A stretch of DNA of 64,000 nt, from NCBI GenBank assembly GCA_963816925.1, contig CAWFMY010000023.1:62001-126000 (forward strand), written 5' to 3'. Of this stretch, positions 9,838 to 20,386 are shown one piece after another. The stretch comes from CAIWHR01 sp963816925. GTDB taxonomy: Bacteria > Pseudomonadota > Gammaproteobacteria > Burkholderiales > Casimicrobiaceae. Every line of letters begins with the position of its first letter. The stretch's first letter is position 1. A model generated the notes under the pieces. The model searched no databases, had not been told where the DNA came from, and saw only the letters and a list, made by a program, of their open reading frames with translations. A program made the translations under genes and the position numbers.

Positions 9838-11298
9838 TCACCACGGCAACGAGTACGTCTTCGTGTTGGTGAAGCTCTTCATCGCCTCCTGCACGCCTTC
9901 CTTGTAGCCGAGCCCCGAATCCTTGATGCCGCCGAACGGCGTGAGCTCGAGGCGGTAGCCGGGGACTTCGCGCACGTTGACGGTGCCCATGTTGAGCTCG
10001 GTGACGAAGCGCGTGATGTAATCGAGCCGGTTCGTGCACACGGCCGACGACAGGCCGTAGTCGGTGCCGTTGGCGATGCGGATCGCCTCGTCGATGTCCT
10101 TGCAGCGGATCACCGGCGACACCGGGCCGAACGTTTCGTACTTGACGACCGGCATGTCGGGCGTGACATGGTCGATGAGCGTCGGCGAGTAGAGCGCGCC
10201 ACGGCGCACGTTGCCATGGAGGAGCCGCGCGCCGCGCGCCACGGCGTCGTTGACCTTGGCCTCGAACGATTGCGCCGCCGCCTCGTCGATCACGGTGCCC
10301 ATGTCGAGCTTCGGGTCCATCGGGTCGCCGTAGGTCCAGGCTTTCGTTTTCGCGAGCAGGCGGTCGACGAACTCGTCGGCCACGGCATCGTGCACGATCA
10401 TGCGCTTGATCGCCGTGCAGCGTTGTCCGGAATTCTTGTAGGAACCGGCCGCGGCGAGCGCCGCGGCTTCCTCGATGTCGGCATCCTCCATCACGATGAT
10501 GGGATCGTTGCCGCCGAGCTCCAGCACCTGCCGCTTGTACACCGCCGTCGCCGCGATGTATTTGCCGATGGGCACGCCGCCGGTGAAGGTGACGAGGTCG
10601 ACGTCGGGATTCGTCAGCATCTCGTCGGCGATCTCCTTCGGGTCGCCGGTGACGACCGAGAACATCTCCGGCGGCAGCCCGGCCTCGTAGAGGATGTCGG
10701 CCAGCAGCAGCGCGGTGAGGGGCGTCTTTTCGGTGGGCTTCAGCACCATCCGGTTGTTGGTGGCGATCGCCGGCGCGACCTTGTGCGCGACCTGGTTCAG
10801 CGGATGGTTGAACGGCGTGATCGCCGAAATGGCCCCGAGCAGCGGTTCGCGCAGCGTGTAGACCTTGCGTTTCTTGCCGTGCGGCGTGAGATCGCAGGAG
10901 AAGATCTGGCCGTCGTCGGCGAGCGCCGCGTTGCCGGCGAACACGAAGACGTCGCAGGCACGGCCGACTTCGTAGAGCGAATCCTTCTTGCAGATGCCGC
11001 ACTCGGCCGTGATGAGGTCGGAGATTTCGTCGGTGCGCCCGCGGATGATCTCGGCAGCGCGATACAGGATCCGGTAACGGTCGTGCCGGGTCAGCTTCGG
11101 CCGGTAACCCTTGGCGATCGCGAAGGCGCGGCGGATGTCATCGACGGTCGCTTTCGGCACCGTCCCGACGAGCGCACCGGTGTACGGGTTCCGCACGTCG
11201 ATGGACCGGTCGCCGCCGACCTGCGTGCCGGCGATGCGCATCTTCTCGCGCAGCACGGCGCCGTTTCGCACGTCCTTCAATTCCATCATCATGTTCAT
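9838..11298 (-). CDS. phnY: Phosphonoacetaldehyde dehydrogenase
   Basis: 486 residues of the aldehyde dehydrogenase superfamily. The catalytic set is present: ISAITPFNHPLNQVAHKVAP (active-site Asn), VTFTGGVPIGKYIA (NAD binding), LELGGNDPIIV (general base Glu) and NSGQRCTAIKR with the nucleophilic Cys. PhnY oxidises phosphonoacetaldehyde to phosphonoacetate with NAD+. The RCTAIKR context is characteristic of the phosphonoacetaldehyde dehydrogenase clade, as I recall it. The start ATG at 11298 overlaps the phnA stop (ATGA), giving tight coupling to the next enzyme in the pathway. No indel was seen. Confidence 0.92.
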   Translation of the reverse strand: MNMMMELKDVRNGAVLREKMRIAGTQVGGDRSIDVRNPYTGALVGTVPKATVDDIRRAFAIAKGYRPKLTRHDRYRILYRAAEIIRGRTDEISDLITAECGICKKDSLYEVGRACDVFVFAGNAALADDGQIFSCDLTPHGKKRKVYTLREPLLGAISAITPFNHPLNQVAHKVAPAIATNNRMVLKPTEKTPLTALLLADILYEAGLPPEMFSVVTGDPKEIADEMLTNPDVDLVTFTGGVPIGKYIAATAVYKRQVLELGGNDPIIVMEDADIEEAAALAAAGSYKNSGQRCTAIKRMIVHDAVADEFVDRLLAKTKAWTYGDPMDPKLDMGTVIDEAAAQSFEAKVNDAVARGARLLHGNVRRGALYSPTLIDHVTPDMPVVKYETFGPVSPVIRCKDIDEAIRIANGTDYGLSSAVCTNRLDYITRFVTELNMGTVNVREVPGYRLELTPFGGIKDSGLGYKEGVQEAMKSFTNTKTYSLPW

Positions 11299-12521
11299 GG
11301 CAGCTGATTGAGCGCAAGGTCGAACGCGTCGAAGTTGCGCCACCGCCGTCCGGCCGGAAGCGCCGCGGCCTTGCGGTTCGCGATCAACGGCACCTGCTGC
11401 TCCGACACGCCGCCGTGCGAGCGCAGCGGCGCGTCGAGGCCCGAGAGGTCATGGCGATCGTGGCTGGTGCCGATCACCGTCAGGCGCTCGGACACGACGA
11501 CGAGGTCGCCGACGCGATCGGGGGGCAGCTCGAAATGCGCGCAGGCGTCGGCACGCGGGAGCACGAGCTCGATTCCCGGAATTGCCGCGATGCGGGCGCG
11601 CGCTTCCTCCGTCGCGACCGGCGACGAAAGATAGACCGTCGCGAACGACCCCAGCGCGCCGTGATGGACGACGTAGGGATCGGTGATCGGAAGGATCACG
11701 CGGGTGACGCCGGCGCCGTAGGCGCGGTCGAGCGCATCCTGAAGAAACACGATGTTGGGACGGCCGAAGGCATCGGTCTTGGCGTTCATGCCGTGGTCGG
11801 CGGTCACGACGAGCGTCGCGCCCATCGCGTCCAGCGCCGCCAGGTAGCCGTCCATCATCGCGTAGAAGTCGTTGGCGGCGCCGATACCCGGCGCGGCCTT
11901 GTGCTGCACGTAGTCGGTCGTCGACAGGTACGTGATGTCCGGGCGGTCGCGCGCCATGAGCGCTACGCCCGCGGCGAACACGAATTCGGACAGCGCCGCG
12001 CTGTAGACCGACGGCAGCGGCAAGCCGGTGAGGCCGAGCGCATCGTCGATGCCGTTCCCGGCGCGCGTCACGCCGTCCGCCTTTTCCGCCGAAAAGCAGA
12101 TCCCCGTCATCTTGTGGCCGAGCAGCGCGCGGAGCTTGTCCTTCGCCGTGACCACGGCGACCTTGGCACCGGCGCCTGCAAACGCCGCCAGGATCGTGCC
12201 GGCGCGCAGGTATTTCGGGTCATTCATCATGACTTCCGCGCCCGCATCGCGATCCCAGAAATAGTTGCCGCAAATGCCATGGACCGACGGCGGCGCGCCG
12301 GTGACGATCGACAGGTTGTTGGGATTGGTGAACGACGGCACGACGCAGTCGGCGGTGAGGCAGGTGCCCGTTTCGCGCAGCCGCGCAAGGAACGGCGTGC
12401 GCCCGGTGGCGATCGCCTGGTTGATGTATTCGGGCTCGCAGCCGTCGACGCAAACGACGACGACCGGCTGCCGCGGCGGCGCGTACGCGCGGCCGTTGAC
12501 GGTCAGGGGGGCGATGTTCAA
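11295..12521 (-). CDS. phnA: Phosphonoacetate hydrolase
   Basis: 408 residues of the alkaline phosphatase/nucleotide pyrophosphatase superfamily. The N-terminal PVVVVCVDGCEPEYINQA supplies a metal Asp. PSFTNPNNLSIVTGAPPSVHG carries the catalytic Thr and the Asn typical of PhnA. YLSTTDYVQHKAAPG and VVTADHGMNAK give the remaining Zn-binding Asp/His pairs, and LRSHGGVSEQQVPLI gives the last His. It cleaves phosphonoacetate to acetate and phosphate with two zinc ions. The start is TTG at 12521, preceded by an AAGGA ribosome site and overlapping the phnR stop by four bases; no ATG or GTG fits better. It is not the unrelated E. coli protein of the same name. Confidence 0.93.
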   Translation of the reverse strand: MNIAPLTVNGRAYAPPRQPVVVVCVDGCEPEYINQAIATGRTPFLARLRETGTCLTADCVVPSFTNPNNLSIVTGAPPSVHGICGNYFWDRDAGAEVMMNDPKYLRAGTILAAFAGAGAKVAVVTAKDKLRALLGHKMTGICFSAEKADGVTRAGNGIDDALGLTGLPLPSVYSAALSEFVFAAGVALMARDRPDITYLSTTDYVQHKAAPGIGAANDFYAMMDGYLAALDAMGATLVVTADHGMNAKTDAFGRPNIVFLQDALDRAYGAGVTRVILPITDPYVVHHGALGSFATVYLSSPVATEEARARIAAIPGIELVLPRADACAHFELPPDRVGDLVVVSERLTVIGTSHDRHDLSGLDAPLRSHGGVSEQQVPLIANRKAAALPAGRRWRNFDAFDLALNQLP

Positions 12522-13348
12522 CGCGGTTTCCTTCCCGACACTTGCGCGGTCGGGTACTTGGTTGCGTGCTCATTCGGGTGCGAAACCGCGCGGGCGCGGT
12601 GCATCCGCTCGCGGCTCGCCATCACGTGGTCGAACAGCGCGCGGCCGGCGGCCGCCGTCTGGCCCGCGGCGATCCGGTCGACGATCTCGCGATGTTCGCG
12701 CGTCGACACGGGCAGGGTGCCCGATTGCGCGAGCGTCGCGCGGCGGTAGAGGTGAAGCTCGTTGACGAGCCGGCGGTACGTGGCGAGCAACTTGTCGTTC
12801 CCCGTGAGCTCGACCATCCGGTCGTGGAATTCGAGATTGGCGGCGGCGTAGGCATCGACATCGCCCTTCGCGGCGGCGCGCTCCAGGCGCTCGACGCGCG
12901 CCCGCAGGTCGCGCACGTCTTCGGTGCTTGCCGTTTCCGCGAGCCTCCGACCGACGAACTCGTCGAGCGCCGCGCGCACTTCGTAGATCTCGTCGGCCTC
13001 GTCGACGCTGATCTGGCGGACAAAGACGCCGCGGTTCTTCTCCAGGCGCACGAGGCCCGACGCTTCGAGGGCGCGAAATGCCTCGCGGACCGGGCCGCGC
13101 GACACGCCGAGCATGTCCGCGACGCTGGCTTCGTTCAGCTTGCCGCCGGCCGGGAGGTCGCCCGCGAGGATCATCCGCTCGAGCTCCTTCTGCACCAGCG
13201 CGGGGAGCGAGCTCGTCTGGACGAGGGCGATGGCCGCGGCGCCGTTCGGCGGCGGCGGGGTGCTCCGGCGCGCGGGCGCCCAGGCGATGGACGCGGAGCC
13301 GCGCCGGGCGCGCGGGACGTGGGGGCGTGGAGCGGGCGTCTTCAGCAT
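12518..13348 (-). CDS. phnR: GntR/FadR-type regulator of phosphonate utilisation
   Basis: 276 residues. A winged helix of the GntR type spans about residues 45-115 (LPALVQKELERMILAGDLP, ASVADMLGVSRGPVREAFRA). A helical FCD effector domain follows with its metal-ligand pattern (EVRAALDEFVGR, EFHDRMVELTGN, STREHREIVDRI). The first 40 residues are Pro/Arg/Ala rich and probably disordered. It heads the phnA-phnY-pbfA operon and is divergent from the AEP transporter, the arrangement of the Burkholderia-type PhnR. A palindrome 27 bp upstream of its start overlaps its own -35 box, which predicts autoregulation and control of the transporter. Confidence 0.88.
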   Translation of the reverse strand: MLKTPAPRPHVPRARRGSASIAWAPARRSTPPPPNGAAAIALVQTSSLPALVQKELERMILAGDLPAGGKLNEASVADMLGVSRGPVREAFRALEASGLVRLEKNRGVFVRQISVDEADEIYEVRAALDEFVGRRLAETASTEDVRDLRARVERLERAAAKGDVDAYAAANLEFHDRMVELTGNDKLLATYRRLVNELHLYRRATLAQSGTLPVSTREHREIVDRIAAGQTAAAGRALFDHVMASRERMHRARAVSHPNEHATKYPTAQVSGRKPR

Positions 13349-13355
13349 CTTGCAT

Positions 13356-13384
13356 ATTCAACGCCGACAGGTGTAGATTGTCAA
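13356..13384 (-). promoter_or_regulatory. Sigma-70-type promoter of the phnR operon
   Basis: Read on the minus strand: a perfect TTGACA (13379-13384), a 17-bp spacer and TTGAAT (13356-13361, 4 of 6 matches to TATAAT). The predicted start of transcription falls within a base or two of the phnR ATG at 13348, so the message could be leaderless or the true start could lie inside the disordered N-terminus. Confidence 0.5.
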
Positions 13385-13390
13385 CAATCT
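13375..13390. promoter_or_regulatory. Palindromic operator candidate for PhnR
   Basis: AGATTGT-CA-ACAATCT, seven-base perfect arms around a two-base centre. The shape (TTGT..ACAA core) resembles operators of FadR-subfamily GntR regulators. It covers the -35 hexamer of the phnR operon and lies in the 277-bp divergent region shared with the transporter genes. No other palindrome of this quality was noticed in that gap. Confidence 0.55.
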
Positions 13391-13625
13391 GCAAAACGCC
13401 GCGCGCCGCCGGACCGGTACCCGGGCACGCCGCGGCGAAACTGTCATCGCGATGTCACAGGCGCAATGCATACGTTTCCCCAATCAGTTTCCCGTTAAAA
13501 CGGAAGTTGCCGGCGTCAGGGTGCCGGCGTAGCATTTCACGGCTTTGGCCGCGCCCGACACGTCGAGCGGCCGCCGCGCTTTCCCGCTTTCCCGGCACGA
13601 TCTCCAAACCCCAAGGAGCCCTCGC

Positions 13626-14663
13626 ATGAAACGCATCCCCGGCATCTGGTGGACGACACTGACCGCAGCGGTCACCGCAGGAATTCTCGCCGCCGGCCCG
13701 GTCGCCGCGCAGAAGACGACGCTCAACGTGTACACGGCGCTGGAGACCGACCAGCTGAAGGCGTACCAGGAGGGCTTCAACAAGGCCTATCCGGACATCG
13801 AGCTCCAGTGGGTCCGCGATTCGACCGGCGTGATCACCGCCAAGCTGCTGGCCGAGAAGGCCGACGCCGAAGGCCGACGTCATCATGGGCGTGGCGGCGA
13901 CGAGCATGGGCATCTTCGACACCGAAGGCATGCTGCAGCCGTACGCGCCCGCGGGTCTCGCGCGCATCGACGCGGCGTACCGGACAAGAAGAATCCGCCC
14001 GCGTGGATCGGCATGGACGTGTGGGGCGCGACCATCTGCTTCAACACCGTCGAAGCCGCGAAGCGCGGGATTCCCAAGCCCGAGACCTGGAAGGACCTGA
14101 CCAAGCCGGTCTACAAGGGCCAGATCGTGATGCCGCATCCGGCGTCTTCGGGCACCGGTTACTTCGACGTCACCGCGTGGCTGCAGCTCTACGGCGAGGC
14201 CGACGGCTGGAAGTTCATGGACGGCCTGCACGAGAACATCGCGCAATACATGCACTCGGGCTCGCGCCCGTGCGCGGCGGCCGCCAACGGCGAGTACGTC
14301 GTCGGCATTTCGTTCGAATATCGCGCCAATCGCGAAAAGGCGCAGGGCAAGCCGATCGACCTCGTGTTCCCGAAGGAAGGTCTCGGCTGGGACCTGGAAG
14401 CGATCGGCATCTACAAGGGCACGAAGAACATGGCGGCGGCGCAAAAGCTGATGGACTGGGCCGCGTCGGACGCCGCGATGGCGCTCTATGCCAAGAATTT
14501 CGCGATCGTCGCGGTGCCGAGCCTGTCGCAGCCGCTGCCCAACGTGCCGGCCAACTACGGGACGCTGCTGGTCAAGAACGACTTCGACTGGGCGTCGAAG
14601 AACCGCGACAAGATCCTCGCCGAGTGGAGCAAGCGCTACGAGTCGAAGGCCGCGCCGAAGTAG
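13626..14663 (+). CDS. phnS: 2-aminoethylphosphonate ABC transporter, substrate-binding protein (two compensating indels)
   Basis: 345 residues of the Fe3+/spermidine/AEP periplasmic binding family. A signal peptide is clear (TAAVTAGILAAGPVAAQ), and the mature start TTLNVYTALETDQLKAYQ matches AEP-binding PhnS proteins. A +1 insertion near 13870 and a compensating indel near 13984 garble about 38 codons; the correct frame there reads VIMGVAATSMGIFDTEGML. Downstream the frame is clean (VWGATICFNT, YMHSGSRPCAAAANGEY, KEGLGWDLEAIGIYKG). A strong AAGGAG ribosome site precedes ATG 13626. It is the first gene of the rightward transporter operon and is probably regulated from the palindrome at 13375-13390. 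Confidence 0.85.
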   Translation: MKRIPGIWWTTLTAAVTAGILAAGPVAAQKTTLNVYTALETDQLKAYQEGFNKAYPDIELQWVRDSTGVITAKLLAEKADAEGRRHHGRGGDEHGHLRHRRHAAAVRARGSRAHRRGVPDKKNPPAWIGMDVWGATICFNTVEAAKRGIPKPETWKDLTKPVYKGQIVMPHPASSGTGYFDVTAWLQLYGEADGWKFMDGLHENIAQYMHSGSRPCAAAANGEYVVGISFEYRANREKAQGKPIDLVFPKEGLGWDLEAIGIYKGTKNMAAAQKLMDWAASDAAMALYAKNFAIVAVPSLSQPLPNVPANYGTLLVKNDFDWASKNRDKILAEWSKRYESKAAPK

Positions 14664-14784
14664 GTGATTCCGTCATCGCGGCGGCGTTGCGACCGCGACG
14701 CTGGAACAACTCGCCGAGTTCAAGCGCGTCGATGCCGGCGCTTAACTCGGCGGACCGTTGCGGACCGACTGCGATGAGTCACCG

Positions 14785-15876
<1,092 letters not shown>

Positions 15877-15901
15877 ATACGCTGCGCTGCGACGGCCGGC
15901 G

Positions 15902-17605
15902 ATGTCGCGCCCGCGGCGCATCGCGCTCGCCGGCGAGGCGCTCGCCGCGCGCGGCGGTCTCGTGCTGGTGGCCTGCGGACTGTTCGTGTTTCTCGCCGCT
16001 GCCGCTGGCGACGATCTTCGTGCGCAGCCGTCGAGGACAAGTCCGGCGCGTTCGTCGGCCTCGCCAATTTCGCGACCTATTTCGCGTCTCCCGCGCTTCT
16101 CGCGCTCGGCCGGCAACACGCTCACATTCGCGGGACTGACCACGCGTCCTGACGGTGCCGCTCGCGTTCGCCTTCGCGTACGCGATCCAGCGCAGCTGCA
16201 TCCCGGTCAAATGGCTGTGGCGCAACATCGCGCTGATCCCGATCCTCGCGCCGTCGCTGCTGGCCGCGCTGTCGTTCATCTACCTCTTCGGCAACCAGGG
16301 CTGGCTCAAGGCGGCGCTGCCGTGGTTCGGACTGACCACGATCTACGGGCTGCCGGGCATGGTGCTGGCGATGACGTTTTCCGCATTTCCGCATGCGGTG
16401 ATGATCCTGCTCGCGGCGCTGTCGCTGTCCGATGCGCGGCTGTACGAGGCGGCGGATTCGATGGCGACGTCGCGAGTGGCGCAAGTTCGTGACCATCACG
16501 CTGCCGGGCGCGCGCTACGGCCTCATCTCGGCGGCGATGGTCGTGTTCACGATGGCGGTGTCGGAGTTCGGCGTGCCGAAGGTGATCGGCGGCAACTACA
16601 GCGTGCTGGCGATCGACATCTACAAGCAGGTGATCGGCCAGCAGAACTTCCAGATCGGCGCGGTCGTCGGCCTGATCCTGCTGGTGCCGGCGGTCGTCGC
16701 CTTCGTCATCGACCACGCGGTGCGCGCGCGCCAGAAGGCGCTGCTGACCGCGCGCAGCGTCGCCTACGAGGCGCGCCCGGCGCCGATGCGCGACCGCCTG
16801 CTGCTCGCGTTCGTCGCTGCTGATGTCGGCGGCGATGCTGCTGGTGATCGGCATGGCGGTGTTCGGCTCGTTCGTGAAGGTCTGGCCGTACAACCTGTCG
16901 TTCACGCTCAACCACTACACCTACGGCTTCGAGGAAGCGGGCGTCGAGCACGCCTACTGGAACAGCCTCATCGTGGCCGGCTGGTGCGCGCTGTTCGGCG
17001 CGGCGATCACGTTCGCGGGCGCCTACTGGCTGGAGAAGACGCGCGGGCCAACGCGCTGCGTCCGGTGGTCCGCTCAGGCGATGATGCCGATGGCGGTGCC
17101 GGGGATGGTGCTCGGCATCGGCTACATCCTCTTCTTCAACTATCCGGCGAACCCGCTCAACTTTCTCTACGGGACGATGGCGATCCTCGTGCTGTCGACG
17201 GTCATCCATTTCTACTCGTCGAGCCACCTGACCGCGGTGACGGCGCTGAAGCAGCTCGACAACGAGTTCGAGTCGGTGTCGGCGTCGCTGAAGGTGCCGT
17301 TCTACAAGACGTTCTGGCGCGTGACGGTCCCGGTCTGCCTGCCGTCGATCATCGACATCAGCCGCTACTATTTCGTCAACGCGATGACGACGATCTCGGC
17401 GGTCGTGTTCCTGTATTCGCCGAAGACCATGCTCGCGTCGATCTCGATCGTGCAGCTCGACGAGGCCGGCGCGATCGGCTCGGCGGCGGCGATGGCGACG
17501 CTGATCGTCGTGACGTCGGGCGTGGTCACGCTGCTGTCGTTCGTCGCCGAAGGCTGGCTGATGCGCCGCACGCAACGCTGGCGCCGCGCCGCGCCGACCC
17601 GGTAA
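15902..17605 (+). CDS. phnU: 2-aminoethylphosphonate ABC transporter, fused two-domain permease (six frameshifts)
   Basis: About 565 residues when six single-base insertions are removed (near 15990, 16030, 16105, 16143, 16475 and 16815); six insertions restore the frame exactly, which supports one continuous gene. Both halves are binding-protein-dependent permease domains. The first carries LAPSLLAALSFIYLFGNQG, AADSMATSEWRKFVTITLPG (EAA loop) and EFGVPKVIGG. The second carries NHYTYGFEEAG, PMAVPGMVLGIGYI and an EAA loop at SASLKVPFYKTFWRVTVP. This fused form matches the PhnU2-type AEP permease rather than separate PhnU and PhnV. The indel density is the highest in the window outside the cytochrome repeats. 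Confidence 0.8.
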
Positions 17606-17624
17606 CTCCTGCTAGGGAAACATC

Positions 17625-18775
17625 ATGCCACTCTTCTCGCGCGACCCGATCCTGCTCACCCCCGGACCGTTGACGACGTCGCTCGCCACCAAGAGCGCGA
17701 TGCTGCGCGACTGGGGCTCGTGGGACGCCGAATTCAACGCGGTGACCGCCGACATGCGGCGCAAGCTGCTCGACATCATCCACGGCCACGACACGCACGT
17801 CTGCGTGCCGATGCAGGGCAGCGGGACGTTTTCCGTCGAGGCGGCGGTGAACACGCTCGTCCCGCGCGACGGCCATCTGCTCGTGCTCGATCAACGGCGC
17901 GTACGGCACTCGCCTCGCGAAGCTGACCGCGATGATGGGGCGGCGGCTGTCGACCTTCGAGACCGCCGAAGACCTGCCCACGACGCCGCAGGACGTCGAC
18001 CGCCTGCTCAAGGCGGACCCGTCGATCACGCACGTCGCGGTGATCCACTGCGAGACGTCGACCGGCATCCTGAACCCGCTGCAGGAAATCGCCGCCGTCG
18101 TCGCGCGCCACGGCAGGAGCCTGATCGTCGACGCGATGAGCTCGTTCGCGGCGATCGGCATCGACGCGCGCACGACGCCGTTCGACGCGCTGATCGCGGC
18201 CTCCGGCAAGTGCGTCGAGGGGCCGCCCGGGATGGGCTTCGTGTTCGCGCGGCGGAGCGTGCTCGAGAAGTGCGCCGGCCATTCGACGTCGCTGGCGCTC
18301 GACCTTTACGACCAGTGGACGTACATGGAGCGGACGACGCAGTGGCGCTACACGCCGCCGACGCACGTGGTCGTCGCCTTCAACGCCGCGCTCGATCAGT
18401 TCGTCGCGGAAGGCGGGCAGCCGGCGCGCCTCGCGCGCTACACGAAGAACTGCGAAACGCTCGCGTCCGGCATGGGCGAGCTCGGCTTCCGCATTTTCCT
18501 GAAGCCGGAGATCCAGGCGCCGATCATCCTCACCTTTCACGCACCGCCGGATCCCGCCTACGAGTTCAAGCGCTTTCTACGAGTGCGTTCGCGACAAGGG
18601 CTTCATCCTCTATCCGGGCAAACTCACCAAGGTCGAGACCTTCCGCGTCGGCTGCATCGGCGCGATCGGGCCCGATGAGATGCGGCATGCGGTCAACGCC
18701 GTGCGCGACACGCTCGCCGAACTCGGCATCCGGCAAGTGAGCCCGACGATCGCCAGCGCGCGCGCGGCCGCCTGA
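17625..18775 (+). CDS. phnW: 2-aminoethylphosphonate-pyruvate transaminase (two frameshifts)
   Basis: About 382 residues after correction; class V PLP aminotransferase. It opens with DPILLTPGPLTTSLATKSAM, the PhnW N-terminal signature. GSGTFSVEAAVNTL, THVAVIHCETSTGILNPL, LIVDAMSSFAAIGID and the PLP lysine in AASGKCVEGPPGMGFV are all present, as is the C-terminal DKGFILYPGKLTKVETFRVGC. Extra bases near 17892 and 18578 split the frame. The enzyme moves the amino group of AEP to pyruvate, giving phosphonoacetaldehyde and alanine. It follows the permease by 19 bp, placing uptake and first catabolic step in one operon. Confidence 0.93.
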
Positions 18776-18787
18776 CGACAGCCTGCG

Positions 18788-19681
18788 TCAGTCGAATTGC
18801 GTCGGGCCCGGGCGGCGCAGAGCCTCGAGTGCGGCAAGCGCCGGCGCGGCGGCGGCGATGGCCCGATGGCGCAACAGGCAATCGAGCGCGACGAGGCTTG
18901 CGTCGACGGTCACGACATCGCGGCCGCTCGTGTTGGCGATGAGCCGCGCCGCGGCATCGAAATCGACGAGGATGTGCTCGACGGCTTCGCCGTCCTGGCC
19001 CGCCGGCCAGAAGTCGCGCGGCAGCGTGAGATCGTGGACGAAGAGCGTTTCACGTTGCAGGCCATCCGGCTGCAGGCGACAGATCTCTACCGTCCCGGTC
19101 GGACGCGCTGTCGCCGCGAGGTCCGCGCCGATCCCGGCTTCCTCCTGCGATTCCTTCATGACGGTGCCGGCAATCGTCGCTCCCGCCGCGATGCCGCCGC
19201 CGACGAGGTTGTCGAGCAGGCCGGGATCGATCGACTTGGCCGGACTGCGCCGGGCGAACCACATCCGCGGCGCACCGCCTGCGTCGACGACGCCGTTGAC
19301 GTGCGCGGCGAACGTGCGCACGCCGAAATACCGCGCCGCGGCACGCTCGAGCAGGAACCACGGCGGCAGGCCGAAATCGGGCGCGACGGCATAGCGCTCG
19401 TCGCGCCACGCGGTCAGCGCGTTCTCGGCCGCGAGCGTGCGGACGATCCGATCCACGGCGCGTGAGCGCGACGGCTCGTCCGCGAGTTGCGGCAGGAACC
19501 GGATGGCGTCCGGGTCCACGCGGAAGACGTCGTCGAACGCGGCCAGGCGCGCGGCGCGCGGGCTGTCCACCCACCCGGCCGCGTGTCCGTCGACCCGAAT
19601 CGGGCACATGCGCTCGCGCGGCGGCGCGAGCGCGGATGTGAGCCGCGCGCGAATCGCCGTTACAATGGCGGCATCGATCAT
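18788..19681 (-). CDS. DUF4743 / Nudix hydrolase
   Basis: 297 residues. The N-terminal half is a DUF4743-type domain (HAAGWVDSPRAARLAAF, AYVAPDFGLPPWF-like stretch at about 105-120). The C-terminal half is a Nudix domain with a box of the form G-x5-G-x7-KESQEEAG (around 19150-19200), the usual Arg replaced by Lys. Relatives include the thiamine-pyrophosphate-acting Nudix proteins of yeast and plants and many bacterial homologues. Substrate is therefore likely a damaged or phosphorylated cofactor, unproven. The gene is divergent from the HAD gene with only 33 bp between starts, and converges with phnW. Confidence 0.85.
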   Translation of the reverse strand: MIDAAIVTAIRARLTSALAPPRERMCPIRVDGHAAGWVDSPRAARLAAFDDVFRVDPDAIRFLPQLADEPSRSRAVDRIVRTLAAENALTAWRDERYAVAPDFGLPPWFLLERAAARYFGVRTFAAHVNGVVDAGGAPRMWFARRSPAKSIDPGLLDNLVGGGIAAGATIAGTVMKESQEEAGIGADLAATARPTGTVEICRLQPDGLQRETLFVHDLTLPRDFWPAGQDGEAVEHILVDFDAAARLIANTSGRDVVTVDASLVALDCLLRHRAIAAAAPALAALEALRRPGPTQFD

Positions 19682-19714
19682 CCGATATTGTAACTTTCCG
19701 CATTCTGCCCGCCC

Positions 19715-20386
19715 GTGAGTTCCAACATCCTCGCCGTCTTTGATCTGGACCACACGCTCGTCCCGCACGACAGCGACGAGGAGTGGGTCGCGTTCCTGGT
19801 CGACGAAGGCGTGCTCGACCGGGCGCAATGGGATGCCGCCAACCGCGACCTCATCGCGCGCTTCAATCGCGGCGAAGCGGGCACGATCGAATTCACCGAG
19901 TTCTACCTTTCCACGCTGACGCGCTTCGACGACGCGACGCTCGTGCGCCTGCGCGAACGCTATCTCGAGACCAGGGTGCGGCCGCGGATCGCGCCCGACG
20001 CGCGGGCGCTGGTGGACCGGCACCGCGCCGCGGGTGACCTCATCATCGTCACGACCGCGGTCATCCGCTTCCTGTCGGAGCCGGTGGCCGCGGAGTTCGG
20101 CATCACGGACGTGATCGCCACCGAAGCCGAGCGGCTCGACGGGCGTTACACCGGGCGCGTGTCCGGCGTGCCGAACGCCCGGGAGGGCAAGTTCGAGCGC
20201 CTGATGATGTTCCTCGCGGCCCGCGGGCAGCGACTCACCGACTTCCGGCAGATCTATGCCTACTGCGATTCGCTGAATGACCTGCCGCTGCTTTCGCAAG
20301 TGTCGAATCCGGTGGCCGTCAACGCCGATCCCGTGCTGTCCGCGCATGCGCGGCACATGGGCTGGCCGGTGATGCATATCGGATGA
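19715..20386 (+). CDS. HAD-IB family phosphatase (SerB-like)
   Basis: 223 residues. Motif I is VFDLDHTLVPHDSD (nucleophile Asp), motif II is in LIIVTTAVIRFL, the conserved Lys lies in GVPNAREGKFERL, and motif IV is AYCDSLNDLPLL. These give a HAD-IB hydrolase of the type found in betaproteobacteria next to folD, related to phosphoserine and histidinol-phosphate phosphatases. The start is GTG 19715. The last codons overlap the folD start (ATGA), so the pair is coupled. Exact phosphate ester not assignable. Confidence 0.85.
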   Translation: MSSNILAVFDLDHTLVPHDSDEEWVAFLVDEGVLDRAQWDAANRDLIARFNRGEAGTIEFTEFYLSTLTRFDDATLVRLRERYLETRVRPRIAPDARALVDRHRAAGDLIIVTTAVIRFLSEPVAAEFGITDVIATEAERLDGRYTGRVSGVPNAREGKFERLMMFLAARGQRLTDFRQIYAYCDSLNDLPLLSQVSNPVAVNADPVLSAHARHMGWPVMHIG

